From the NCBI GenBank assembly GCA_964368875.1, contig CAYJDG010000015.1, positions 1-46,051 on the forward strand: a stretch of DNA of 46,051 nucleotides, read 5' to 3'. The notes beneath the pieces are model-generated. The model had not been told where the DNA came from. It did no database searches and saw only the letters and a program-made list of their open reading frames with translations. The position numbers were made by a program, and so were the translations under genes. This DNA comes from CAYJDG01 sp964368875 (lineage in GTDB: Bacteria > Pseudomonadota > Alphaproteobacteria > Micavibrionales > Micavibrionaceae). This document shows, in pieces, positions 7,604 through 15,553 of this stretch; the first letter of the stretch is position 1; each line of letters begins with the position of its first letter.

Positions 7604-9703
7604 TTAGATCTGCCCGAGTGTCTTAATCCGCGCTTTTGGATGGATTTCGTTTTGGGACATCACCACCGTTGAGGGGCGGAAACGCTCGATTACAGACCGC
7701 ACATAGGGCCGGATAATCGGTGAAGTCAGGAGGACCGGGCTTTCGCCGCTCTGGGCGAATTTATCGAAGGTCTGGCGCACACTGAGGATGAAATCCTGTA
7801 ACAGGCTCGGGGCCATGGCGAGTTGTTTTTCCTCGCGGTCGCCGATGAGGCTTTCGGCAAAACCCTGTTCCCATTTGGGCGAAAGCGTCACGAGCGGTAC
7901 ATGTCCGTGGACGTTGATATTCGCTTCGCAAATCTGGCGGGCGAGGCGGGTGCGGATGTGTTCGGTGATGAACGAGATATTCTTGGTGAAAGTTGTAGCC
8001 TCGGCGATGCCTTCGAGGATAGTTGGCAAATCGCGGATCGACACGCGCTCGGCAACAAGGTTTTGCAGGATGCGTTGCAACCCGCCAACGGAAATCTGTG
8101 ACGGGATCGTGTCGCTGACAAGTTTCTGATAGTCGCCCGCAAGTTCGTTGAGCAGGCGCTGCGTCTCGCTGTACGAGAGCAGATCGGCCATGTTGTCTTT
8201 GATGACTTCGGTCAGATGCGTGGTGATAACGGTCGCGCTATCGACGACCGTATAGCCTTTGAAATGGGCTTCTTCGCGGTAGCGTTCATCGATCCACATC
8301 GCAGGCAGCCCGAAGGTCGGCTCAATCGTGCTTTCACCAGGCAATGCAATTTGATCGCCAGCCGGGTCCATGCACATCAGCATGCCCGGGCGCACGTCAC
8401 CGCGGCCACTTTCGATCTCCTTGATGCGAACAACATAGGTGTTGGCGGGGAGCTGGAGGTTATCCTGAATGCGCACGGAGGGCAGAATGTAGCCCATATC
8501 TTCGGCGAGCTGGCGGCGCAGGCCTTTGATCTGGTCGGGCAGTTTGGTTGAGCTGTCACCCTGCACGAGCGGGAGAAGACCATAGCCAAGTTCAAGGCGG
8601 ATTGTGTCCATCGCCAGAGATTTAGAGATCGGCTCTTCGGCGGGTTTCGCGCTGGAGGTGAGAGCGAGCTGTTCGGATTTCTTGACCTCTTCCTGCACCA
8701 TGATGCGCTGGAACGACATATAGGAAATCATGCCGGTGATCGCAGCCAGAGCCGCAAACGGGAAAAGAGGCATGCCGGGGATCAGGCCAATGACCATCAT
8801 CAGCACCGCCGAAATCGCGGTCGCACGCGGATACTTGCTGAACTGGTCCATCAGGGCCTGATCGGCGGCGCCCTCGACGCCGGCCTTGGACACGAGCAGG
8901 CCCGCCGCGACCGACACGATCAGGGCAGGTACCTGTGAGACAAGGCCATCGCCGATGGTGAGGATAGTGTAATTGGAGGCGGCTTCGGCGAGGCTCATAT
9001 CCTTGCTCGCCGTGCCGATGATGATACCGCCGATAAGGTTGATGAAAACGATCAGCAAGCCGGCGATGGCATCGCCGCGCACGAATTTCGCCGAACCGTC
9101 CATCGCGCCGAAGAACGTGCTTTCTGCTTGCAGATCCGCGCGTTTGAGTTTGGCTTCTTCTTCAGTGATCAGACCCGCCGACATATCGCTGTCGATGGCC
9201 ATTTGTTTGCCCGGCATCGCGTCCAAACTGAAACGCGCGGCCACTTCGGCAATCCGGCCCGAACCTTTGGTGATGACGATGAAGTTGACGATAACGAGGA
9301 TCGAGAAGACGATTGCGCCGACGACATAGTTATCGCGGATCATGAATGTACCGAATGCCTGAATGATCAAACCTGCGGCATCATGGCCTTCGTGCCCATT
9401 CGAAAGGATCAGGCGCGTCGAGGCGAGGTTGAGACCGAGGCGCAACGCCGTCGAGATCAGCAGGATGGTCGGAAAGGTCGAGAAATCGAGAGGCCGTTTG
9501 ATAAACAGCGTGATCATCAAAATCATGATCGAGAACGTAATCGACACCGCGAGACCCGCATCGAGCAGCCATGCCGGCATAGGCACGAGCATGAACATCA
9601 GAATGACGATGATGCCAAGCGCCAGCAGGAAGTCGCCGCGCATCACGCTCGACAGGGCCGAGCGCGGCGTAACTCCTTTAAAGGGCGATGGCGAATTGGC
9701 CAT
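7604..9703 (-). CDS. flhA: FlhA, flagellar type III export gate protein
   Basis: FlhA is the large inner-membrane export gate component; its cytosolic ring receives chaperone-substrate complexes. The 699-residue length is standard. The N-terminal half has multiple membrane helices (such as GDFLLALGIIVILMFMLV and the TLRLGLNLASTRLIL-like segment). It contains the conserved FHIPEP-region equivalent ITKGSGRIAEVAARFSLDAM, then a long cytosolic domain ending NEIHPKARIKTLGQI, the typical FlhA C-terminus. It lies downstream of flbD, the DUF2007-like gene and the methyltransferase gene on the same strand. A weak sigma-54 element sits just upstream, within the end of the methyltransferase gene. Confidence 0.97.
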   Translation of the reverse strand: MANSPSPFKGVTPRSALSSVMRGDFLLALGIIVILMFMLVPMPAWLLDAGLAVSITFSIMILMITLFIKRPLDFSTFPTILLISTALRLGLNLASTRLILSNGHEGHDAAGLIIQAFGTFMIRDNYVVGAIVFSILVIVNFIVITKGSGRIAEVAARFSLDAMPGKQMAIDSDMSAGLITEEEAKLKRADLQAESTFFGAMDGSAKFVRGDAIAGLLIVFINLIGGIIIGTASKDMSLAEAASNYTILTIGDGLVSQVPALIVSVAAGLLVSKAGVEGAADQALMDQFSKYPRATAISAVLMMVIGLIPGMPLFPFAALAAITGMISYMSFQRIMVQEEVKKSEQLALTSSAKPAEEPISKSLAMDTIRLELGYGLLPLVQGDSSTKLPDQIKGLRRQLAEDMGYILPSVRIQDNLQLPANTYVVRIKEIESGRGDVRPGMLMCMDPAGDQIALPGESTIEPTFGLPAMWIDERYREEAHFKGYTVVDSATVITTHLTEVIKDNMADLLSYSETQRLLNELAGDYQKLVSDTIPSQISVGGLQRILQNLVAERVSIRDLPTILEGIAEATTFTKNISFITEHIRTRLARQICEANINVHGHVPLVTLSPKWEQGFAESLIGDREEKQLAMAPSLLQDFILSVRQTFDKFAQSGESPVLLTSPIIRPYVRSVIERFRPSTVVMSQNEIHPKARIKTLGQI

Positions 9704-9772
9704 AAGAGGACTCTCTATGGTCGGGCGAACGTGACTCTATATATTGTATCGGCTGGGTGCGCTTCTGGCAAA

Positions 9773-9788
9773 TGGCAGATTTTCAGCC
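9773..9788 (-). promoter_or_regulatory. Weak sigma-54 promoter candidate for flhA
   Basis: On the minus strand GG (9788-9787) and GC (9776-9775) are spaced by exactly 10 bases, in a GGGCTG...TCTGCC context. Only the GGC and TGC cores match the consensus TGGCACG-N4-TTGCA. It would start transcription about 60 bases before flhA and overlaps the last codons of the methyltransferase gene. Confidence 0.3.
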
Positions 9789-10628
9789 CACAGCGTGTTT
9801 GACGACCACGGCAAGGCTGGTGGTGTTGCCACCCAGCTTGGTCGGCCAAGGCAGCTCGCCGAGCGGAATGACATGCACTTCCTTGTGTTCTGACATAACG
9901 CGGCGCATGCCGAGATATGGGCCATGAATGACCGGCTCACCCGGGAAGAGGGCTTTGCCGTCCGGGAAGTAATCATGCAGGACAATGATGCCATCTGGGC
10001 TCAGGCGTTTCAACGCGGCAGAGACTTCGCTGTAAACGGCGGCGGCGGAATGATCGCCATCAAGAAAGATCAGGTCGAAATTAAGGTCGGTCTTTTGCAG
10101 GAAGGCCTGCGCCCCGTCGGTGCGGAAGGTGACACGGTCGGCGACATCGGCCTGCTCAAGCGTGGCTTTTACCGAAAGCGGCAGATTGTATTTTTTCCAT
10201 GACCCGTTTTCAGGATCGTTGACGTCATAGACATCGACTGTGGTGAGGTGACCAGCAAGATTGGTTTTTAGCGCTTTGGCGATATGCACGGTCGACGACC
10301 CGATATGCGTGCCGACTTCAAGCACAGAGGCAGGCTTGAGCGCACGCACCAAAGTATAAAGGGCGCGGCGGTCACCGGGATTGACGCCGCCGTAGAGATC
10401 CTGCGGCGGATGGAATTTTTCTATCTCTTTGGAATCAACTTCCCAGGTCAGGGCTGCATCGGCATCGCCGAGAACGCGTGGTACCAGAAAATCACTGGAC
10501 GGCTTCAGACTGTCAGGAAGGAATTCCGCAGGAGCAATCGCGGCCAGATTGATCTGCTGCTTAACGGCGGCAGCGTAGGCAATCACCGGAGCGGGCAGGA
10601 TTTCTTTAAGTGCAGATTTGAATGACAT
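9783..10628 (-). CDS. Class I SAM-dependent methyltransferase (Methyltransf_24 type)
   Basis: The protein has the Rossmann methyltransferase pattern. Motif I is SVLEVGTHIGSSTVHIAKAL (near residue 100), the acidic end of strand 2 is HLTTVDVYDV, and DLIFLDGDHSAAAVYSE (motif III/IV region) is followed by DGIIVLHDYFPDG. This is the class of methyltransferases found with glycan, lipid or small-molecule synthesis. The 281-residue length is usual. It lies between the DUF2007-like gene and flhA on the same strand. A role in modifying a flagellar or surface component is possible from location, but the substrate cannot be inferred. Confidence 0.8.
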   Translation of the reverse strand: MSFKSALKEILPAPVIAYAAAVKQQINLAAIAPAEFLPDSLKPSSDFLVPRVLGDADAALTWEVDSKEIEKFHPPQDLYGGVNPGDRRALYTLVRALKPASVLEVGTHIGSSTVHIAKALKTNLAGHLTTVDVYDVNDPENGSWKKYNLPLSVKATLEQADVADRVTFRTDGAQAFLQKTDLNFDLIFLDGDHSAAAVYSEVSAALKRLSPDGIIVLHDYFPDGKALFPGEPVIHGPYLGMRRVMSEHKEVHVIPLGELPWPTKLGGNTTSLAVVVKHAVG

Positions 10629-10669
10629 GGGTTCCTCAATCAGTTCAGTAACCTTATAGAGAATTAAAC

Positions 10670-11068
10670 TTACAATTCCAAATATTCAATAATTGCAGCA
10701 GTAAGTTTACGGACGACCATAACAAATCCCCATATTCCGGCTAGCAGAGTGGGGATGAGGTATATTGCAACAAGAATATGTATAGCCTTGATTTTTCTGG
10801 GTAGCCATGGAGTCTCATTCACATGTGTCCAATTTATCGACCTCGGGCATACCTCATCAGCTATTTTCCTCGCCACTATTTCAGAACTGGCTGCAACCAT
10901 TAAGCGAATATTTTGACTGTTGCCGCTGGTGAGGGTGCTTGTGTTAATCCATCCGGCATCATTGCCAATTCTGAAACTGGGTATTCCCTCGTCAGCAAGC
11001 GCCTGTTCCAGCGCGGCAGCTTCAAAAAGATTGAGATGCCTGCGCAGTTCTATAACGCTGTCCTGCAT
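10670..11068 (-). CDS. DUF2007-like protein with a C-terminal membrane helix
   Basis: The first 70 residues, with IELRRHLNLFEAAALEQALA, then DEGIPSFRIGND and a later IRLMVAASSEIVARKIADE, match the pattern of DUF2007 ('putative prokaryotic signal transducing protein'), a small PII-like fold that often precedes a membrane anchor. One hydrophobic segment follows at about residues 95-120 (AIHILVAIYLIPTLLAGIWG). It starts 8 bases after the flbD stop, so it is probably cotranscribed with flbD. The function of this family is not established. Confidence 0.6.
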   Translation of the reverse strand: MQDSVIELRRHLNLFEAAALEQALADEGIPSFRIGNDAGWINTSTLTSGNSQNIRLMVAASSEIVARKIADEVCPRSINWTHVNETPWLPRKIKAIHILVAIYLIPTLLAGIWGFVMVVRKLTAAIIEYLEL

Positions 11069-11076
11069 TCTTTCAT

Positions 11077-12474
11077 CTATTTTTCGCCAGCTGCCGCCGG
11101 GATGTCGAGGCCGTCATCGCGGTATTGGGCGAGTTTATTACGCAGGGTGCGGATCGAGATACCAAGAACATTGGCGGCATGGGTGCGGTTGCCGAGGCAA
11201 TGATCGAGCGTGTTGATGATCATGTCGCGCTCCACATCGGCAATCGTGCGGCCAACGAGGTTGGCGACGCCTTGCGGGTTTTTAAGTTCTCCAGTGCCTT
11301 CATTGTCGCGGTTGGCGCTGGATACACCTTGCGGATCCGGTGCCTTGGCGGACGGCTGGTTAGCCGGAGCGGCGGCCATGCCCTGAATGTTGATGGCGGC
11401 GGCTTCGATTTCATCTTCGACCGACACAAGCACGGCGCGGTGCATGGTATTTTCAAGCTCACGGATATTGCCGCGCCACGTATGCGCCATGATCCGGTCG
11501 CGTGCGCCTTCGGAAAGTTTCTTTTTCGCAACACCGTTTTGCTCGGCATATTTATCGAGGAAAAATTGCGAGAGCGGAATGATGTCGGCCTTACGCTCGC
11601 GCAAGGAGGGCAGGCGGATATTGACGACGTTGAGGCGGAAATAAAGGTCCTCGCGAAATTCGCCTTTTTGCACCGATTGTTCAAGGTTACGGTTCGAGGT
11701 GGCGACGATACGGACATCAATCTTGACCGGATCGTTGGTGCCGATGCGGGTGATCTCGCGTTCCTGAATGGCGCGGAGCAGTTTTGCCTGCAATTGCGGG
11801 TGCATTTCAGAGACTTCATCCAGCAACAACGTGCCGCCGCCCGCTTCTTCGAACTTACCCAGGCGGCGCGAGACCGCGCCAGTAAAGGCGCCTTTTTCAT
11901 GGCCGAAGAGTTCAGATTCCAAAAGCGTTTCCGGAATGGCCGCGCAGTTGATGGCGATGAACGGGCCCTGTCCTCGTTTCGATTTGCGGTGAATGTATTT
12001 CGACATCACTTCTTTGCCAGTGCCGCTCTCGCCAGTGATCATGATGGTCGCTTCGGATGGTGCGACTTTATCCGCCACCGCGACGACAGTTTTCATCGCC
12101 GGATCATTTGCGATCATCGCGTTGGATTCTTCGGTCACCGCTTCGAGGATCGCGGCGATCAGTTCGGCGTCTGGCGGCAGGGGAACGTATTCTTTCGCGC
12201 CTTCCTGAATGGCGCGCACAGCTGAGCGCGCATCGGTACCGATGCCGCAGGCGATAACCGGAACATGGATACGTTCGGCACGGATCGCCTCGATGAACTC
12301 GCCAATCTTTTGTTTGATGTCGATCATGATCAGGTCGGCACCCTTACCGTTGCGCAACGCGCCGAGGGCCTGGGTGGCATCTTCACAGTGGACGACCTTG
12401 GCTCCGCGTTGCAGGGCAATCTTGCCCGCCGCACTGATATACCCTTCAAGCTGACCGATAATCATTAAGCGCAT
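11077..12474 (-). CDS. flbD: FlbD, sigma-54 dependent flagellar transcription regulator
   Basis: FlbD activates class III flagellar promoters with RpoN and represses early ones in Caulobacter. The 465-residue protein has an N-terminal degenerate receiver (residues 1-115, MRLMIIGQLEGYISAAGKIA, GADLIMIDI). Next comes an AAA+ domain with Walker A GESGTGKE (148-155), the sigma-54 contact loop GAFTGA (195-200) and Walker B LLLDE (216-220). It ends in a Fis-type helix-turn-helix (HAANVLGISIRTLRNKL). It is the distal regulator gene of the fliF-fliG-fliH-fliN-motA block, as in Caulobacter except for the inserted motA. Its partner FliX is at 23784. Confidence 0.93.
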   Translation of the reverse strand: MRLMIIGQLEGYISAAGKIALQRGAKVVHCEDATQALGALRNGKGADLIMIDIKQKIGEFIEAIRAERIHVPVIACGIGTDARSAVRAIQEGAKEYVPLPPDAELIAAILEAVTEESNAMIANDPAMKTVVAVADKVAPSEATIMITGESGTGKEVMSKYIHRKSKRGQGPFIAINCAAIPETLLESELFGHEKGAFTGAVSRRLGKFEEAGGGTLLLDEVSEMHPQLQAKLLRAIQEREITRIGTNDPVKIDVRIVATSNRNLEQSVQKGEFREDLYFRLNVVNIRLPSLRERKADIIPLSQFFLDKYAEQNGVAKKKLSEGARDRIMAHTWRGNIRELENTMHRAVLVSVEDEIEAAAINIQGMAAAPANQPSAKAPDPQGVSSANRDNEGTGELKNPQGVANLVGRTIADVERDMIINTLDHCLGNRTHAANVLGISIRTLRNKLAQYRDDGLDIPAAAGEK

Positions 12475-12549
12475 ATATAAGAATCCTTTGGCGGGATTAC
12501 AGCATATGCCATAAGCTTTTAGAAGGGGGTTTGAGACCGCCCTGTCCCT

Positions 12550-12566
12550 CGATAATCAGATTATCG
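12550..12566. repeat. 17-base near-perfect palindrome between motA and flbD
   Basis: CGATAATC-A-GATTATCG is an exact 8-bp inverted repeat with a one-base centre. It lies 6 bases beyond the motA stop and 75 bases before flbD. No T-run follows on the minus strand, so it looks more like a dimeric protein site or RNA-processing hairpin than a terminator. Confidence 0.5.
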
Positions 12567-12572
12567 GAAAAG

Positions 12573-13427
12573 CTAATCGAAATATTTGATTCGGCTACCC
12601 GGCGGCAGGATGCTGTTGAGGATAATCTCAAGGCGGCGCGGGTTTTCCTGTTTGGCGATCGAGGCCGCTCCGGCCATGATCAGGGTGCGCAGAATGGCCT
12701 CCTGATTGGCATTGCGTTCAACCTTAACAGCCAGTGGTGCAAGGATAACCGTACCCAGAGTCGCGCCGTAGAACGTCGTGAGCAGGGCAATCGCCATCGC
12801 CGGACCAATGGTCTGCGGATTCTCAAGCTGGGCAAGCATCTGGACGAGGCCGATCAGCGTACCGATCAGGCCCATACCCGGAGCGATTTCCGATGCGCGG
12901 CGCAAAATGCCCGCGGCCTTGCGGTACCGCTCATACCCGGTTTCGATTTCCTGTTGCAGAAAATGTTCGATATCAGGTGGCTGGAAGCCATCGCTCACCA
13001 GTTGAATAGCTTCTTTCAAGAACGGCTCTTTGCCCAGTTCACGGTCATACGAGGTCAGCGAGAGCATACCTTTTTTGCGGGCGAGCACAGCGAGATCGAG
13101 AATTTGCGAGGCCATGGTTTTGGAAGAGGAGGCGCTGTGGATAACCGTTCCCATGATCGTGCCCCACGCCGAGCGGAGTTCTTCACCCGTATATGAGACA
13201 GCCGTGACAGCCATCGTGCCGAGAATGACGATGAAGACAGCGGGTAAGTTAAAGAAATTGACGCCCGCGCTTTCCATCAGAATTGCCAGTGTGATCAGAG
13301 CGATGGAGCCAAACAGACCGATCAGCGTGCTGATATCGATGCTGGTTTCCGGCTCTTCGATATAAATGACCGGATCCGGGCTGGTATCGACGAGGACTGG
13401 TTGTGCGGCAGGGCTAGGTTCAGCCAT
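12573..13427 (-). CDS. motA: MotA/PomA-type flagellar stator protein
   Basis: MotA forms the pentamer around a MotB dimer and converts ion flow into torque on FliG. The 284-residue protein has four membrane segments: ISTLIGLFGSIALITLAILM, FFNLPAVFIVILGTMAVTAV, and two near APGMGLIGTLIGLVQML and GPAMAIALLTTFYGATLGTV. These carry the family's proline-rich and TxYG-type channel features. The C-terminal PPGSRIKYFD resembles PomA-type proteins. An extra acidic proline-rich 30-residue N-terminus precedes the first helix. It sits within the fliF operon between fliN and flbD, far from the motB genes at 36-38 kb. Confidence 0.9.
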   Translation of the reverse strand: MAEPSPAAQPVLVDTSPDPVIYIEEPETSIDISTLIGLFGSIALITLAILMESAGVNFFNLPAVFIVILGTMAVTAVSYTGEELRSAWGTIMGTVIHSASSSKTMASQILDLAVLARKKGMLSLTSYDRELGKEPFLKEAIQLVSDGFQPPDIEHFLQQEIETGYERYRKAAGILRRASEIAPGMGLIGTLIGLVQMLAQLENPQTIGPAMAIALLTTFYGATLGTVILAPLAVKVERNANQEAILRTLIMAGAASIAKQENPRRLEIILNSILPPGSRIKYFD

Positions 13428-13439
13428 CGTAAGAATCCT

Positions 13440-13790
13440 TTAGCTTTGTTCCGATTTGACGATCTCGGTCATCGTGATACCGAGGCGGTCTTCAACAACC
13501 ACGACCTCGCCACGCGCGACCAGACGGTTGTTCACGTAAATGTCGATCGCCTCACCGACTTTGCGGTCAAGTTCGACCACGGCACCCCGGCCCAGTTTGA
13601 GCAACTGGGAGACTTTCATCGAGGAGCGGCCCAGTACGGCGGAAATTTGCACCGGAATGTCATAGATCGCAGTGACGTCATTGGCCATCGGTTCGCCGAC
13701 ATCATAGGGATTGTCGACTTCGGTTTCGCCTTGGGCTTCGATCTCATTCAGGTTGAGGTCGTTGTTACCTGGTGTGTCTGGATCGGCCAT
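13440..13790 (-). CDS. fliN: FliN, flagellar C-ring switch protein
   Basis: FliN forms the bottom of the C ring with FliM and binds FliH to dock export substrates. The 116-residue protein has an acidic N-terminus followed by the SpoA domain: IYDIPVQISAVLGRSSMKVSQLL, then GRGAVVELDRKVGEAIDIYVN, NNRLVARGEVVVVEDRLGI and MTEIV. This matches the family closely and the length is usual. Its start lies 2 bases after the fliH stop on the same strand. Confidence 0.95.
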   Translation of the reverse strand: MADPDTPGNNDLNLNEIEAQGETEVDNPYDVGEPMANDVTAIYDIPVQISAVLGRSSMKVSQLLKLGRGAVVELDRKVGEAIDIYVNNRLVARGEVVVVEDRLGITMTEIVKSEQS

Positions 13791-13792
13791 GA

Positions 13793-14509
13793 TTATTCTC
13801 CCTTGGTGGGTTCTTCAGTAGGCGTTGGTGGCATAGATTCATTGTCGTCTTTTTGCGGAGCCGGAGCAAGCGCTTGCTGGGGTTCGCTCTTGTTTTCGCG
13901 GGTGAGTTCCGCCGCAATCGCGGTCGCAATGGCGGCATGGTCGCGCAGGGCGCCGCCATTTTGCCAGTTAATCTTGCAGCTGCCGCGCTCGAGGTCGGCG
14001 TTATCGCGAATTTCGACTTTGCTGAGGTCGATATCGCCAGATTTTTCCAATTGAACGCGAATCTCGATCGCTTCCCCGGCGGGCACATCGACGATCAGCG
14101 CGGACTGTTCTGCCTGAGTGGACAAAACGCGCTGGATGACTGCGAGAATCTCGCTCATGCCTTCGCGCTGATTGAGGGCCGGGAAGGCGCGGGCAAAAAT
14201 CGCTTCGCACAGACCGAGCACTTCGCTCTCATATGTTTTCTCGCGCATTTTTTCGGCAAGCACGACGCCCTTGAGATCATGGGCAATTTTTTCCAGCTGA
14301 CCGGCGATATATTGCTCGCGGCTGGCCTGAGCTTCTTCAAGCCCGGTCAGGCGGCCCTGATGAAAGCCTTCATCGCGCGATTGGGCCAGTTCTTCGAGGT
14401 TGAATACAGGCGGCGGAGGCGGGGCATCCGGGTCGATCTCCGGTTCATCCGGGACATCGAAGTTATTTTGGTCAAACAGATATTTACGTTCTGTGGCGAT
14501 AATATTCAT
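13793..14509 (-). CDS. fliH: FliH, flagellar export ATPase regulator
   Basis: FliH binds the export ATPase FliI and links it to FliN. The 238-residue protein has a proline/acid-rich N-terminus (PDEPEIDPDAPPPPPVF), a coiled-coil centre (DEGFHQGRLTGLEEAQASRE, the FliH G-x-x-x-G stretch) and a C-terminal vacuolar-ATPase E-subunit-like domain. Position between fliG and fliN matches the Caulobacter order fliF-fliG-flbE(fliH)-fliN-flbD. Sequence identity in this family is low, so the call leans on position as well as pattern. FliI itself is not in the window. Confidence 0.85.
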   Translation of the reverse strand: MNIIATERKYLFDQNNFDVPDEPEIDPDAPPPPPVFNLEELAQSRDEGFHQGRLTGLEEAQASREQYIAGQLEKIAHDLKGVVLAEKMREKTYESEVLGLCEAIFARAFPALNQREGMSEILAVIQRVLSTQAEQSALIVDVPAGEAIEIRVQLEKSGDIDLSKVEIRDNADLERGSCKINWQNGGALRDHAAIATAIAAELTRENKSEPQQALAPAPQKDDNESMPPTPTEEPTKGE

Positions 14510-14521
14510 CCTGCATCGTCT

Positions 14522-15544
14522 TTAATAGATCATCTGGTCTTCGGCATTGTTGCCTTTGGAGAGAACGATTTCGCCACGGGCTTCGAGATCTTTCGCCACG
14601 TTGACGATGTATTGTTGCGACTCTTCGACTTCCTTGAGGCGGACCGGACCCATCGAGGCCATGTCTTCCTTCATGATCTTCGCCGCACGTTCCGACATGT
14701 TCGAGAAGAACAGATCCTTGAGCGTATCGGTCGCACCTTTGAGGGCGAGCGGCAGCTTGTCCTTGTCGACAGCGCGGATGATCGTCTGGATCGAGGTTGG
14801 ATCGACCTTCGAGAGATCTTCGAAGGTGAACATCAGGCTGCGGATGCGCTCGGCGGCATCTGGTGCGGTCTGTTCCAGAGATTCCATGATCTTGGCTTCG
14901 ATACCACGGTCGAGGCTGTTGAAAATCTCGGCCATAAGTTCGTGGCTGTCGCGGCGGGTGGTTTTCGCAAGGTTGGCCATGAATTCGGTGCGCAGAGTCT
15001 TTTCGACGTCGTCGAGAACGTCTTTCTGGATAGCTTCCATACGGAGCATGCGGTGGATGACCTCAAGCGCGAAGCCATCCGGGAGGAGGGCCAGGACGCG
15101 GGCGGCGTGTTCGGTCGAAATTTTAGAGAGCACGACCGCGACGGTCTGCGGGTATTCTTTTTGCAGGAAATTGGCGAGCACGTCTTCGTTGACGTTGCCA
15201 AGTTTCTCCCACATCGTACGGCCAGCCGGACCACGGATCTCTTCCATGATCGAGTTGATTTTTTCCTTCGACATCCCGGCTTTGTTAAGGAGGCGCTCGG
15301 TCGAGTCGAACGATCCGATCAGCGAGTTAGTCGAGGTCATCTGTTCGGCGAAATCCATGAACAGGCGTTCGACGACCGACGAGTTAACCTTGCCGAGGCT
15401 GGCCATGGTGGTTGAGACTTCGAGAATCTCTTCTTCGTTCATATGCTGGAATAATTTGGCGGTGTGCTCGTCGCCAAGCGCCAGCAGAAAAATCGCCGTT
15501 TTTTCAGTGCCCGTGAGGGTTCGATAATCTTCGCGAACGCGCAT
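14522..15544 (-). CDS. fliG: FliG, flagellar motor switch protein
   Basis: FliG couples the stator to the rotor and connects FliF to FliM. The 340-residue protein shows the FliG N domain (LTGTEKTAIFLLALGDEHTA), the middle EHPQ-equivalent region (KEYPQTVAVVLSKISTEHAA) and the C-terminal torque domain. The torque helix MFTFEDLSKVDPTSIQTIIR has the conserved charged residues that meet MotA. The length is typical. It follows fliF by 9 bases. Confidence 0.97.
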   Translation of the reverse strand: MRVREDYRTLTGTEKTAIFLLALGDEHTAKLFQHMNEEEILEVSTTMASLGKVNSSVVERLFMDFAEQMTSTNSLIGSFDSTERLLNKAGMSKEKINSIMEEIRGPAGRTMWEKLGNVNEDVLANFLQKEYPQTVAVVLSKISTEHAARVLALLPDGFALEVIHRMLRMEAIQKDVLDDVEKTLRTEFMANLAKTTRRDSHELMAEIFNSLDRGIEAKIMESLEQTAPDAAERIRSLMFTFEDLSKVDPTSIQTIIRAVDKDKLPLALKGATDTLKDLFFSNMSERAAKIMKEDMASMGPVRLKEVEESQQYIVNVAKDLEARGEIVLSKGNNAEDQMIY

Positions 15545-15553
15545 ACTCTATAC

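Noticed and set aside
9128..9802. 224-residue open frame on the plus strand
   Set aside because: Antisense to flhA; Arg/His/Asp-rich low-complexity product with no family pattern.
11125..12225. 366-residue open frame on the plus strand
   Set aside because: Antisense to flbD, whose Walker A and GAFTGA motifs are on the minus strand.
13853..15415. 520-residue open frame on the plus strand
   Set aside because: It is antisense to fliH and fliG, which are clear matches on the minus strand; its composition is typical of a mirror frame in GC-rich DNA.
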